DNA of 64,000 nt from Agrobacterium sp. AGB01 (GCF_014851585.1 NZ_JACVAB010000001.1:992001-1056000), one strand, 5' to 3'. Positions 10,737-19,919 are shown, counted from the first letter of the stretch. Translations and numbers: made by a program. Notes: generated from the sequence alone by a model not told the origin.

Positions 10737-11594
10737 ATGCACAGCGTTTCGCAGAAACAGGCCCTTGACGATATGCCGCTTGCCACGACGGAAACCACAC
10801 GTTTCTGGCGCGACAGGCGGTTCAGGGATATGGAGTGCCTGAGCGCGACTTTCCTGACGCATGAATATTCCCCGCACGCGCATGAGACCTTCAGCATTGG
10901 CGCCATCGAATCCGGCTCGCAGATATCGACGATCAATGGCACCCGAGAGCAGACTGGCCCCGGCAATCTTTACCTGATCAATCCTGGCCAGATCCACGAT
11001 GGTGCTCCGGGAGGTGAAGGTTATCGCTACCGGATGATCTATCCCGACATGGAGTTGTTGCAGGAGGTGATTGAGGACGTGACGGGCAGGGCGTTTCATG
11101 GCACGCCGTCTTTCCCGCGCTTTTTGCCAAAAGACCCGCAAATGGCCGCCGCGTTCCAGATTGCCCATCAGCGGCTCGAGCAGAAGTCCGGTGCGCTGGA
11201 GGCCGATGAAGGAATGTTCAGCGTACTGGCAGAACTATTTCGTCGCCACGGCAGCACGATCATCCTGCCGGTGGAAACGCGCGAACGCACCGCAGTTTAC
11301 CGGGTAAGGGATTATCTCACTGACAATTGCGAGATCGACATCGGGTTGGAACAACTGGCGGCCATTGCCGGGCTCAGCCGCGCGCATTTGATCCGGGCGT
11401 TTCGTAAAGAGTTCTACATTACACCACATGCCTATCTGACGGATGTGCGTATTCGCAAGGCGCGTCGTCTGTTGCGGCTGGGCTATAATCCCGCCGCTGT
11501 GGCACTGGAATGCGGATTTGCCGATCAGGCGCATTTCACCCGCCACTTCAAAGCGCGCACCGGCATTACGCCGGGTCAGTTCCGCGCTGCCTGA
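10737..11594 (+). CDS. AraC-family transcriptional regulator
   Basis: This regulator has 285 residues from the ATG at 10737. The frame is open further upstream, but that would place the 19-bp repeat inside the gene. The N-terminal half is a cupin-like AraC ligand-binding domain (residues about 25-130, with SPHAHETFSIG and LINPGQIHDG). The C-terminal half is a double helix-turn-helix (about 190-285, with LEQLAAIAGLSRAHLIRAF and ALECGFADQAHFTRHF). Its position directly before azlC, and the shared 19-bp upstream element, suggest that it controls itself and the exporter. The effector is probably an amino acid, by context only. Confidence 0.92.
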   Translation: MHSVSQKQALDDMPLATTETTRFWRDRRFRDMECLSATFLTHEYSPHAHETFSIGAIESGSQISTINGTREQTGPGNLYLINPGQIHDGAPGGEGYRYRMIYPDMELLQEVIEDVTGRAFHGTPSFPRFLPKDPQMAAAFQIAHQRLEQKSGALEADEGMFSVLAELFRRHGSTIILPVETRERTAVYRVRDYLTDNCEIDIGLEQLAAIAGLSRAHLIRAFRKEFYITPHAYLTDVRIRKARRLLRLGYNPAAVALECGFADQAHFTRHFKARTGITPGQFRAA

Positions 11595-11637
11595 GACCAA
11601 ATCGTCTGGCAACGGTTCTGGGCTGTTCTCGGTCCCC

Positions 11638-11656
11638 ATCACTTTTGTTCAAGACG
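11638..11656 (+). repeat. 19-bp element, copy 2 (upstream of azlC)
   Basis: This is an exact copy of the 19-bp sequence at 10689-10707, in the same orientation, 50 bp before the azlC start. An identical match of this length by chance within one kilobase is very unlikely. It is a candidate binding site for the neighbouring AraC-family regulator. Confidence 0.75.
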
Positions 11657-11706
11657 CACCCATCATCCTTCTCTACCTGCCATCTTCCAGAATATCGGAG
11701 ATGATG

Positions 11707-12435
11707 ATGGCAAAGATTGTGAAGTCGGGTGACATGCTGGCGGGGTTGCGGGCCGCAGCGCCTCTTTTGGTGGCGATGGTACCGATTGGCGCGGTGTTTG
11801 GTGCGGTCGCGGTTTCAAAGGGGCTGTCGGCACTCGAGGCCTGCCTGATGTCGCTGTTTGTCTTTGCCGGCGGCTCGCAGTTCGTTGCCATGGATTTATG
11901 GACCCATCCGGCAAGCTGGGTGGCGCTCGGTTTTGCCGCTCTGTTGGTCAATCTGCGCCACGTGCTGATGAGTGCGTCCATCGCCTCGAAGCTCGATGGG
12001 TTCAGCGGCTGGCGCAAATATGCCGCCATGCTGGTACTGACGGACGAATCGTGGGCGTTGTCAGAATTCCGTGCGATGACGGCCAGGCTGACACCGGCCT
12101 TTTTTGCCAGTGCTGCGCTATCGATCTACGCCGTCTGGAATGTCTCGACACTGGCTGGCGCCTTGCTTGGCTCGGTCATGGGCGACATGACGGTGATCGG
12201 GCTCGACTTTGCCTTTCCCGCCGTGTTCATCGTGTTGCTGATGGGGTTCTGGAAGGGCACCGAAACCGGACTTGTGCTGCTGGCCAGTGCGCTGACCTCA
12301 TGGGTGACACACCTCTACATTCCCGGTGCCTGGTACATTGCCACGGGCGCACTTGCCGGGCTGGCCGTGGCAGCCTTTGGACGGACGGAAACTTTGCCGG
12401 ATGAGAACAAGGCTGATGCGGAGCAACCAGCATGA
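11707..12435 (+). CDS. azlC: AzlC-family branched-chain amino acid exporter, large subunit
   Basis: This 242-residue integral membrane protein of the AzlC/YgaZ (LIV-E) family has the typical FAGGSQFVAMDLW stretch near residue 55 and about seven hydrophobic helices. With AzlD/YgaH it exports valine, leucine, isoleucine or analogues. Three in-frame ATGs stand in a row at 11701-11709. I chose the third (MAKIVKSGD), because CGGAG then lies six bases upstream. It overlaps azlD by four bases. The substrate is inferred from the family. Confidence 0.93.
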   Translation: MAKIVKSGDMLAGLRAAAPLLVAMVPIGAVFGAVAVSKGLSALEACLMSLFVFAGGSQFVAMDLWTHPASWVALGFAALLVNLRHVLMSASIASKLDGFSGWRKYAAMLVLTDESWALSEFRAMTARLTPAFFASAALSIYAVWNVSTLAGALLGSVMGDMTVIGLDFAFPAVFIVLLMGFWKGTETGLVLLASALTSWVTHLYIPGAWYIATGALAGLAVAAFGRTETLPDENKADAEQPA

Positions 12436-12734
12436 GCCTTGATACATCAACATTTTTTGCCATCCTTGCGATGATGGTCGCAACCGTAAGCACCCGTATG
12501 GGCGGTTTGCTACTGGTCCGCTACACCAATCCCGGCCCACGCATGAAAAAGGCGCTGTCATCGGTGCCACCAGCGGTGCTGATGGCCGTGGTGACGCCAA
12601 CCGCCTTGTCAACCGGTACGGCGGAAAGCATTGCCTGTCTGGTAACGGCTGTGGCCGCACTTCGCCTGTCACTTCTGCCGGCGGCTTTTGCCGGCGTGGC
12701 AACGGTCGCAGTCCTGCGTTCAATCGGTTTTTGA
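12432..12734 (+). CDS. azlD: AzlD-family exporter, small subunit
   Basis: This is a 100-residue membrane protein with three to four helices, the small partner of AzlC. Its ATG overlaps the azlC stop (ATGA), the normal arrangement of this two-gene exporter. Recognisable features are the TRMGGLLLVRYT stretch near residue 21 and a C-terminal half rich in Ala, Val and Leu. A gap of 96 bp separates it from the ABC exporter gene downstream. Confidence 0.92.
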   Translation: MSLDTSTFFAILAMMVATVSTRMGGLLLVRYTNPGPRMKKALSSVPPAVLMAVVTPTALSTGTAESIACLVTAVAALRLSLLPAAFAGVATVAVLRSIGF

Positions 12735-12830
12735 AACCCTAACATCAGGCTGCTACGGGTTGAAATGCCCGCTCGCGACCTTTACTGCGGTTATTCACCT
12801 TGAGTTGTCTCAACCTGGGGAGTGCCGTTT

Positions 12831-14495
12831 ATGCGGAATAACTACAGGGCTGCAATCGGGCCGCTTCTTCGCATTTATTCTGACTACTGGAAGAATGCCC
12901 GGCTGTCGATTTCCCTTCTTGTCGTGACTATCCTTGCGGGATCGATACTGGCTGTCACAGGCCCTTATGTCTTTTCCCGGCTGGTGGACGATCTGCCGGA
13001 TACGCCGGTGCGCTGGATGCTGGCCTTTACCTTTTATGCGCTGCTGACAGCCGGTGCCATGGGCGTGCAGCGCTGCACGCAATACATGGCCGTCATCCAT
13101 TCCGAACGGCTGGATTACATCGCTGCGACCGGTTTCTTCGAGCGGATCATCAACAAACCGCCATCGTTTTTTACCGATCACAATCCGGCAGAAATCCAGT
13201 CGGCGCAAACGCAAGGCGCATCAGCAACATCCATCTTCATGCAGATGATGTTCATTTCGTTTTTGCCTGGGATTTCGGCTTTCCTGTTTGCAACGCTGAT
13301 GCTGGGCGCGGTCATCAGTTTTGACGTGCTGCTGATCGTATGTCTCTACGGTGCGATCTTTATCGGTCTGACACTGGTCTCCAACCGCATCACCGGTCCC
13401 TATCTCGAAAAGGCCATTGATGCCGGACAGCAGAATGCCGGTTTTGTCGGTAATGCCATCAGCATGATCGAACCTTTGCGGCACACCGCCAGTACGGAAT
13501 GGATGAAGGCACGCTTTGCCGAAAGTGCAGGTTCGATCTACGACAATTGGCGGCTCTATTCGCTGCGCCGTATCGTGTTCGTGGCAATGATTTCGCTGGC
13601 GCTGGCTCTGCAATTCATCATCACCTTCTACCTGCTTTTGCCACGCTATGAACAAGGGCAATTGTCCGTGGGTGACATCGTGCTGTTCAACATGCTGTTG
13701 TTGCAGCTGAATGTGCCGTTTGAGCTGATTGGCCAGTCGATCAACGAAACAGTCAGGGCGCTAGCCCGTTTTGCGCCCTTTGCCCGCATGTGGAATGCAC
13801 CGGAAGAGGAAAGGGCGGGCGGGGAGGCCGGACTGGTTCTGTCGCAGGGCGTGATCGAATTTGAGGATGTCGGTTTCCGCTATGAAAATGGACGCGGCGT
13901 TGAAAATGTCTCGTTCCGTGCGTCGCCCGGACGGCTCACCTTTATCACTGGCGAAACCGGTTCGGGAAAATCGACCCTGTTCAAGCTGCTGCAAAAAACC
14001 ATGCTGCCGCAAAAGGGGCATATCCGTATCGATGGCCGCGATATTGCAACGATCGACCGAGATGACTGGTTTTCGGCGGTTGGCATCGTTCCTCAGGAAG
14101 TGCAACTGCTCAATGACACTCTCACCGCCAACATTGTTCTGGGACGTCCCTATGACGAAGCGCGGCTGCGCCGTTCAACCGAGCGTGCGGCGATCCTTGA
14201 GCGTATCGAGGCCATGCCACAAAATTTCGAAACCAAAGTTGGAGAGCGTGGCTTGAAGCTGTCGGGAGGGGAGCGCCAGCGCATTGCCATTGCACGGGCG
14301 CTTTATGCAGAGCCGGTCATTCTGTTGCTGGATGAGGCAAGCTCCGCGCTTGATGATGAAACCGAACGCGAGATCATGGACCAGTTACGCAAGGTCGATG
14401 CCGACATGACCATCATTGCGATCACCCATCGCCAAAGCAGTATCCGTCCACAGGATCAGGTCATCGCTTTGCCTTCAGGCGTTAAAGCAGAATGA
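12831..14495 (+). CDS. ABC exporter (fused membrane and ATPase domains)
   Basis: This 554-residue half-transporter has a type IV exporter membrane domain (six helices, about residues 1-310) followed by an ATPase domain. Walker A (GETGSGKS) is at 374-381, the signature LSGGE at 477-481, and Walker B LLLDEASSAL near 500, so the ATPase looks intact. The start ATG at 12831 has GGGGAG eight bases upstream; a GTG three codons earlier is less well placed. The substrate is unknown. It lies in the same direction as azlCD and may share transcription. A strong terminator follows. Confidence 0.92.
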   Translation: MRNNYRAAIGPLLRIYSDYWKNARLSISLLVVTILAGSILAVTGPYVFSRLVDDLPDTPVRWMLAFTFYALLTAGAMGVQRCTQYMAVIHSERLDYIAATGFFERIINKPPSFFTDHNPAEIQSAQTQGASATSIFMQMMFISFLPGISAFLFATLMLGAVISFDVLLIVCLYGAIFIGLTLVSNRITGPYLEKAIDAGQQNAGFVGNAISMIEPLRHTASTEWMKARFAESAGSIYDNWRLYSLRRIVFVAMISLALALQFIITFYLLLPRYEQGQLSVGDIVLFNMLLLQLNVPFELIGQSINETVRALARFAPFARMWNAPEEERAGGEAGLVLSQGVIEFEDVGFRYENGRGVENVSFRASPGRLTFITGETGSGKSTLFKLLQKTMLPQKGHIRIDGRDIATIDRDDWFSAVGIVPQEVQLLNDTLTANIVLGRPYDEARLRRSTERAAILERIEAMPQNFETKVGERGLKLSGGERQRIAIARALYAEPVILLLDEASSALDDETEREIMDQLRKVDADMTIIAITHRQSSIRPQDQVIALPSGVKAE

Positions 14496-14554
14496 GAGCG
14501 TTATCCCCGATATTCGGAATCAATTTCTGAGAGCGCCAGCTCAAGACATTGAAA

Positions 14555-14588
14555 ACGAAACGCCCCGCTGAAAAGCGGGGCGTTTCGT
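14555..14588. terminator. Bidirectional terminator between ABC exporter and dnaB
   Basis: A perfect 15-bp stem (ACGAAACGCCCCGCT and its complement) is closed by a GAAA tetraloop. It lies between the convergent ABC exporter and dnaB genes, two bases beyond the dnaB stop. Its base pairs end in A/T-rich flanks in both directions. Confidence 0.85.
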
Positions 14589-14589
14589 A

Positions 14590-16086
14590 TCAGTGTTCTT
14601 CGTACTGGCTGAAGGATGGGTCGGCCAAATCCGCAAAGCGGGTGAATTCCGACTGGAAGGCCAGTTTAACGGTGCCGGTCGGTCCGTGACGCTGCTTGGC
14701 GATAATCACGTCAGCCGTGCCCTTCACCTTGTCGAACAGTGCTTCCCACTCCGCATATTTCGGATCATCCGGATCACGCGGTTCCATGTTCTTGACGTAA
14801 TATTCCTCACGGAACACGAACAGCACAACGTCGGCATCCTGCTCGATCGAACCAGATTCACGAAGGTCAGAGAGCTGCGGCCGTTTGTCTTCGCGGCTTT
14901 CCACCTGACGGGACAGCTGTGACAGCGCGATGATCGGAACGTTCAGTTCCTTGCCCAGCGCCTTCAGGCCCGTGGTGATCTGGGTGATTTCCTGCACGCG
15001 GTTTTCACCGCTTTTGCCGGAGCCGGTCATCAGCTGAATATAGTCGACTACCAGGCAATCAAGGCCGCGCTGGCGCTTAAGGCGACGCGCACGTGCCGAC
15101 AGCTGGGCAATGGAGATACCACCGGTCTGGTCGATATAAAGCGGAACCTTCTGCATCATCTGGCTGCAGGCAACCAGCTTTTCGAAATCGGCTTCGGTGA
15201 TTTCACCACGGCGGATTTTCGAGGATGACACTTCTGTCTGCTCGGAAATGATACGTGTTGCCAGCTGTTCGGACGACATTTCGAGTGAGTAGAAACCGAC
15301 GACGCCGCCGTTCTTGGCCTTGAAGGAGCCATCCGGCTGGATTTCCTGCTCGTAGGCAGCTGCGATATTGTAGGCAATGTTGGTGGCAAGCGAGGTCTTG
15401 CCCATACCCGGACGACCCGCAAGCACGATAAGGTCAGAACGCTGCAAACCGCCCATACGGCCATCAAGAGAGTGGATGCCGGTGGAAATACCCGACAGGT
15501 TGCCGTCACGTTCAAACGCCTGGCCCGCCATGTCGATGGCCAGCGATACCGCGTCATTGAATGACTGGAAGCCACCGTCATAACGGCCGGTTTCCGCCAG
15601 TTCGAACAGGCGGCGTTCGGTATCTTCAATCTGCGTCTGCGGTGGCATGTCGAGCGGCGCGTCATAGGCAATGTTGACGACATCCTCACCGATCTGGATC
15701 AGCGCGCGGCGCAGCGCCAGATCGTAGATCGCGCGGCCATAGTCTTCCGCGTTGATGATGGTCACGGCTTCGGCAGCAAGGCGCGCAAGGTACTGCGCAA
15801 CGGTCAGATCACCCACCTTGTCATCAGATGGCAGGAAGGTCTTGATCGTTACCGGGTTGGCAGTCTTGCCCATGCGAATGATGTCGCCGGCGACTTCGAA
15901 AATCTTGCGGTGCAGCGGTTCATACAGATGAACCGGCTTGAGAAAGTCCGAAACGCGATAATAGGCGTCATTGTTGACGAGAATAGCACCCAGAAGGGCC
16001 TGTTCGGCTTCAATGTTGTTTGGCGCTTCGCGGTAATGCGGTTCGGCCGGGGAGACCGGGGCGATCTTTCGTGCTGCATCATTCAT
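14590..16086 (-). CDS. dnaB: Replicative DNA helicase DnaB
   Basis: This hexameric helicase unwinds DNA at the replication fork. It has 498 residues, as usual. The N-terminal DnaG-interacting domain spans about 20-125, and a linker leads to the RecA-like ATPase domain with Walker A GRPGMGKT at 224-231. The DnaB-typical stretches GFYSLEMSSEQLATR, VDYIQLM and LSDLRESGSIEQDADVV are all visible. No intein is present. The gene ends at the bidirectional terminator it shares with the ABC exporter. Confidence 0.97.
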   Translation of the reverse strand: MNDAARKIAPVSPAEPHYREAPNNIEAEQALLGAILVNNDAYYRVSDFLKPVHLYEPLHRKIFEVAGDIIRMGKTANPVTIKTFLPSDDKVGDLTVAQYLARLAAEAVTIINAEDYGRAIYDLALRRALIQIGEDVVNIAYDAPLDMPPQTQIEDTERRLFELAETGRYDGGFQSFNDAVSLAIDMAGQAFERDGNLSGISTGIHSLDGRMGGLQRSDLIVLAGRPGMGKTSLATNIAYNIAAAYEQEIQPDGSFKAKNGGVVGFYSLEMSSEQLATRIISEQTEVSSSKIRRGEITEADFEKLVACSQMMQKVPLYIDQTGGISIAQLSARARRLKRQRGLDCLVVDYIQLMTGSGKSGENRVQEITQITTGLKALGKELNVPIIALSQLSRQVESREDKRPQLSDLRESGSIEQDADVVLFVFREEYYVKNMEPRDPDDPKYAEWEALFDKVKGTADVIIAKQRHGPTGTVKLAFQSEFTRFADLADPSFSQYEEH

Positions 16087-16432
16087 TGTCTAATGGTCTC
16101 CCTGTATCTGCGTCTCATGTGCGCTAACACAGCCGTCCGAAAACCGGGGTGCGGGTTTCGGAAAGCAGCAGACGCAAATGCATTAATTATCGCGTTGGTA
16201 CATCCAGCTTGACACACACGCTCACTTAACGATGTGGCGGTACCGGCCGGGACAGTCAATGATATAGTTGCAACACTGCCAAACAGCCGCATTTCAGGGG
16301 GATTTGGGCGATCACATTTTATGTTGTCCCCATCAATCCACAGCCCTTTCGGCGTTGAGTGCAAAACCCCAAAACGAATCAAACCGCGTCAGCCTTGAAT
16401 TTATGGCATGGCTGCCACGTCAGCAAAGCATC

Positions 16433-16461
16433 TTGAAAATCGTCAGTATCACGTATAAATA
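16433..16461 (+). promoter_or_regulatory. Candidate promoter of the marR-efflux operon
   Basis: TTGAAA, 17 bp, TAAATA, inside a locally A/T-rich stretch about 40 bp before the GTG start of the MarR gene. An alternative -10 (TATAAA) would give a 15-bp spacer. This is by eye only. Confidence 0.45.
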
Positions 16462-16474
16462 GGCAATAAATAAG

Positions 16475-16484
16475 TAGCATGCTA
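16475..16484. promoter_or_regulatory. Palindrome, candidate MarR operator
   Basis: TAGCATGCTA is a perfect 10-bp palindrome in A/T-rich DNA, just downstream of the candidate -10 box and 20 bp before the MarR start. MarR-family repressors usually bind such palindromes and regulate their own operons. Binding is inferred. Confidence 0.5.
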
Positions 16485-16503
16485 ATTATAAGGAAGTCAT
16501 ATC

Positions 16504-16959
16504 GTGTCGCGACAAACCGACAAGGAGCAACTGCTGGATGAAATGTCATCCTTCAATCGCAAGCTCAGGACGTTTTTCGATGCGCGGGTAGGCGAGCAGG
16601 GGCTAACACTGGCGCGGACGCGGGTGCTTTTTGCTCTGTCGCGCCGCGGATCATTGACCCAGAAGCAGCTTGCCGAAGAGCTTGAGATTGAAACGCCTAC
16701 TCTGGTGCGCGTTCTCGATGGTATGGAAAAACAGAACCTCATCGAGCGCCGTGAAGAGGCCGGCGACAGGCGCGCCAAGCGCATTCACATGACACCGGAA
16801 GGCGAGGCGACTGCCGCCACGGTCAATGCAACGGCTGCGGATCTGCGCAAGCGAATTACCACCGACATTTCTTCTGAAGATATTGCCACCACGCTTAAAG
16901 TCGTGCGTAGTCTTATCAGCAATATTCAGGCTCTTTCTTCAGGTGAGGAAGACAGATGA
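16504..16959 (+). CDS. MarR-family transcriptional regulator
   Basis: This is a 151-residue winged-helix regulator. Helices and wing span about residues 30-100 (LTQKQLAEELEIETPTLVRVLDGMEKQNLIERREEAGDRRAKR-type core), flanked by dimerisation helices. Translation starts at GTG, with AAGGAAG nine bases upstream. Its stop overlaps the start of the MFS pump (ATGA). The arrangement of regulator, 14-helix pump and HlyD adaptor matches emrRAB, so it is probably the repressor that releases the pump genes when a drug or phenolic ligand binds. Confidence 0.93.
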   Translation: MSRQTDKEQLLDEMSSFNRKLRTFFDARVGEQGLTLARTRVLFALSRRGSLTQKQLAEELEIETPTLVRVLDGMEKQNLIERREEAGDRRAKRIHMTPEGEATAATVNATAADLRKRITTDISSEDIATTLKVVRSLISNIQALSSGEEDR

Positions 16960-18650
16960 GCACGAGCGGTACATTGTCTGCGCAGGCTGAGGATGAGGCA
17001 TCGCCCGCAATTGCGGATCAACAGGTCGTGGTCGCAGAGCCACCACCTGTGGCACCCGCTCAACCACCTGAGAAATCCCTGCCGGAAAAATTGATCTATA
17101 TCGCCGCTGGCCTGCTGTTTTTCGTTACGCAGGGTCTGGGCATGAATATCGTCACGGCCAACATGTATCAGCTGCAGGGCGAGTTTTCAGCTACGGTTGC
17201 CGAAGTCGTCTGGCTGTCTGCTGCCTATATGGCGCCCTATGCCAGCCTGTCGATCGCGCTGTTCAAGATCAGGGCACAATATGGTCTGCGTCCCTTTGCC
17301 GAACTGAGCATTATTCTGTTCGTCGTGGCCTCCTGTCTCAACCTGTTTGTCACAGACCTGCATTCGGCGATTGTCGTGCGCTTTGTCAGCGGCATGGCGG
17401 CGGCACCGCTATCGTCGCTCGGCTTTCTCTATATCCTTGAAGCCTATCCGGCGCACCGAAAATTGTCTTTCGGTCTCTGCACGGCGCTCACTGGCACGCT
17501 GTTGTCTGCGCCTATTGCCCGCATCATCTCTCCCTCACTGATGGAGATCGATGGCTGGCGATCGCTTTATACGATGGAACTCGGCGTGGCGCTGATTGCG
17601 CTGCCAGCCATCTACCTGCTGCCTTTGACAGCACCACCTCGTGCCAAGATTCTCGAGCGTGTCGACGTGTTGAGCTATCTCTTTCTGGCTACGGGCCTTG
17701 GCTGTCTGGCCTTCTTCTTCTCGCTTGGTCGGTTTTACTGGTGGCTGGAAGCAAGCTGGCTGGGTCTGTTGCTTGCGGCTGCCGTCGTCTGCCTGACCTG
17801 CATGGCCTTCATCGAATTGCACCGCAAGAATCCGATGATAGACTTGCGCTGGATATTCTCGCGCCAGAACCTGCATATTGCCGCTGTTCTGATTATCTTT
17901 CGTGCCGTGACCTCAGAACAGTCGACCACGGCCGTCAGCTTCTACCAGCAGCTGGGCATCATGAATGACCAGACGGTAACCCTCTATGGCATCATTCTGC
18001 TGGCAACGATCCTTGGTGGCGCGTTCTGTGCCTTCCTGATGGTAACGAAATATGTTGATACAGCCCACGTCATCGCGCTCAGCCTGATTGCGATTGGTGC
18101 TTTTCTGGATAGCCAGGCGACAAACCTGACCCGGCCGGAACAGATGTATTTCAGCCAGGCGATGATTGCGGGAGGTGCTGCAATGTTCTTGCCGCCTGTC
18201 ATGGCCAAGGGATTTGCCAGCGCCATGGCCAAGGGCTTGCCCTATCTCGTCAACTTCATCGCCATCTTCCTGTTCACGCAGATCAGTGGCTCTTTGATGA
18301 TGACGGCGGCACTCGGCAGCTTCGTGACGATCCGTGAGAAATTCCATTCGAATATTCTGTCGGAACATATCGTCCTGACCGATCCGAATGTTGCGCTGAG
18401 AATATCGCAGCTTGCCTCGTCATACGGCAAAGTCATTACCGACAAGACCCTGCTCAACGCCGAAGGCGTATCGATGCTGGCACAGCAGGTAACGCGCGAG
18501 GCCTATGTGCTGGCCTATGCCGATACCTTCCTGCTCATTTCCATGGTGACCGCCGCTGCGCTGGTCATGCTTCTCATCCACCTCGCGTGGAACAGGATCA
18601 AGCCTACGCTGATGCCTGCTGAACCCGCCACGGCACCCCAGAACTCATAA
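16956..18650 (+). CDS. DHA2-type MFS efflux pump (EmrB-like)
   Basis: This is a 564-residue major-facilitator protein with a soluble, Pro/Glu-rich N-terminus of about 45 residues and about 14 membrane helices, as in the DHA2 drug:H+ antiporters. It is translationally coupled to the MarR gene. The following HlyD-type adaptor indicates a tripartite pump that exports toxic compounds across both membranes, with an outer-membrane TolC protein encoded elsewhere. Homologues of this larger, N-extended type are common in rhizobia. The substrate is unknown. Confidence 0.9.
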   Translation: MSTSGTLSAQAEDEASPAIADQQVVVAEPPPVAPAQPPEKSLPEKLIYIAAGLLFFVTQGLGMNIVTANMYQLQGEFSATVAEVVWLSAAYMAPYASLSIALFKIRAQYGLRPFAELSIILFVVASCLNLFVTDLHSAIVVRFVSGMAAAPLSSLGFLYILEAYPAHRKLSFGLCTALTGTLLSAPIARIISPSLMEIDGWRSLYTMELGVALIALPAIYLLPLTAPPRAKILERVDVLSYLFLATGLGCLAFFFSLGRFYWWLEASWLGLLLAAAVVCLTCMAFIELHRKNPMIDLRWIFSRQNLHIAAVLIIFRAVTSEQSTTAVSFYQQLGIMNDQTVTLYGIILLATILGGAFCAFLMVTKYVDTAHVIALSLIAIGAFLDSQATNLTRPEQMYFSQAMIAGGAAMFLPPVMAKGFASAMAKGLPYLVNFIAIFLFTQISGSLMMTAALGSFVTIREKFHSNILSEHIVLTDPNVALRISQLASSYGKVITDKTLLNAEGVSMLAQQVTREAYVLAYADTFLLISMVTAAALVMLLIHLAWNRIKPTLMPAEPATAPQNS

Positions 18651-18680
18651 CGCCAGAATTCATAACGAACGAGTCAGAAA

Positions 18681-19748
18681 ATGCTCAAGAAAATATTCAC
18701 CCCGGTTTCCCTTATCGTCCTCATGGCTGGCCTGACGGGTCTCGGCATGGTGCTTTATGCATGGCGCCTGCCACCCTTTTCCAGCTCGGTAGAAATGACT
18801 GACAATGCCTATGTCCGTGGTTATGTCACGATGCTCAGCCCGCAGGTCAGTGGTTACATCGTTGATGTGCCCGTAAAGGACTATCAGGACGTCAAGCAGG
18901 GCGACATTTTGGCCCGCGTCGATGACCGCAGCTACGTGCAGAAACTGTCGCAGGCCAAGGCGACACTGGACGGCCAGAAGGCATCCCTTGCCAATTCCGA
19001 CCAGAAGGAAAATGCCGCTCGCGCCAATATCTCTTCCAGCGAAGCGTCGATTGAAAGTGCGCAGGCCGCGCTCAAGCAGGCACAGCTGGCTTCCGACCGG
19101 CAGGACAACCTGACCAAAAGCGGTGTTGGCACATCCAGCACGCAGGAAGAGGCGCATGCCACGCTTGAAAAGGCCAAGGCGGCGTTGTTGCAGGCCAAGG
19201 CAGCGCTCGAGGTTTCCAATCAGGATCTGCAGACCATCATCGTCAACAGGGGGTCGCTTGAAGCGGCTGTTGCAAGCGCCGAAGCCAGTGTCCAGCTGGC
19301 AGAGATCGATCTCGGCAACACTGTCATTCGCGCCCCGCGTGACGGCAAGGTCGGTGAAGTTGGCGCACGGCTTGGCCAGTATGTCACGGCAGGCACACAG
19401 TTGATGGCGGTCGTGCCAACCGACGTCTGGGTCATCGCCAACTTCAAGGAAACCCAGCTTGCCGGCATGCAGGTGGGGCAACCGGTTTCGATTTCCGTTG
19501 ATGCCATGCAGCGCAGGGAAATTCGTGGGCATGTCGAGCGTTTCTCGCCGGCTGCCGGTTCGGAATTCTCTGTTATCAAGCCTGATAACGCGACGGGCAA
19601 CTTCGTGAAGATTGCCCAACGCATCGGTGTGCGTGTGGCGATTGATCCCGGCCAGGATATGACTTCTGAGCTGTCACCGGGCATGTCTGTCGTGGTGCGA
19701 GTGGACAAGAGCAAGGCTCCGGAAGCGGTGCACAGCGTCTCCAACTAA
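18681..19748 (+). CDS. HlyD/EmrA-family periplasmic adaptor
   Basis: This 355-residue membrane-fusion protein has one N-terminal transmembrane helix (about 7-27), split biotinyl-lipoyl halves (VRGYVTMLSPQVSGYI near 46 and APRDGKVGEVGARLGQYV near 220), and a long Ala/Gln/Lys-rich coiled-coil hairpin between them (about 85-200). It links the MFS pump to an outer-membrane channel. It lies 30 bp behind the pump gene and ends the operon before a strong terminator. Its own ribosome site is weak (GAG), so coupling may help. Confidence 0.92.
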   Translation: MLKKIFTPVSLIVLMAGLTGLGMVLYAWRLPPFSSSVEMTDNAYVRGYVTMLSPQVSGYIVDVPVKDYQDVKQGDILARVDDRSYVQKLSQAKATLDGQKASLANSDQKENAARANISSSEASIESAQAALKQAQLASDRQDNLTKSGVGTSSTQEEAHATLEKAKAALLQAKAALEVSNQDLQTIIVNRGSLEAAVASAEASVQLAEIDLGNTVIRAPRDGKVGEVGARLGQYVTAGTQLMAVVPTDVWVIANFKETQLAGMQVGQPVSISVDAMQRREIRGHVERFSPAAGSEFSVIKPDNATGNFVKIAQRIGVRVAIDPGQDMTSELSPGMSVVVRVDKSKAPEAVHSVSN

Positions 19749-19865
19749 GTGGAGAAAGGTCTGCCGCTCCCCGCCGGGGAGTGTCTGCTGCGATCGTCAC
19801 GCAGACGATCGCATACTCTCAGTGCCTGAGTAACGATCGGATGCCACAGTTACCCAAAAACGACA

Positions 19866-19893
19866 AAACCCCGGATGTTGCCATCCGGGGTTT
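19866..19893. terminator. Terminator between HlyD gene and rplI
   Basis: A 12-bp perfect stem (AAACCCCGGATG and its complement) with a TTGC loop is followed by TCTTTTTC on the plus strand. It ends the efflux operon. A second small hairpin (TTCAGCC/GGCTGAA, 19898-19915) follows and abuts the convergent rplI gene. Confidence 0.85.
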
Positions 19894-19919
19894 CTTTTTC
19901 AGCCCTGAGGCTGAAATTC

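Larger units (their letters stand above)
16087..16503. other. Divergent intergenic region dnaB / marR
   Basis: This is 417 bp without a supported gene. The right end holds a candidate marR promoter (16433-16461) and a 10-bp palindrome (16475-16484). The left part should hold the dnaB promoter, but I could not pick convincing boxes there. Confidence 0.6.

Noticed and set aside
14590-16086. Possible intein in dnaB
   Set aside because: DnaB often hosts inteins, but the reading frame has normal length and unbroken motifs.
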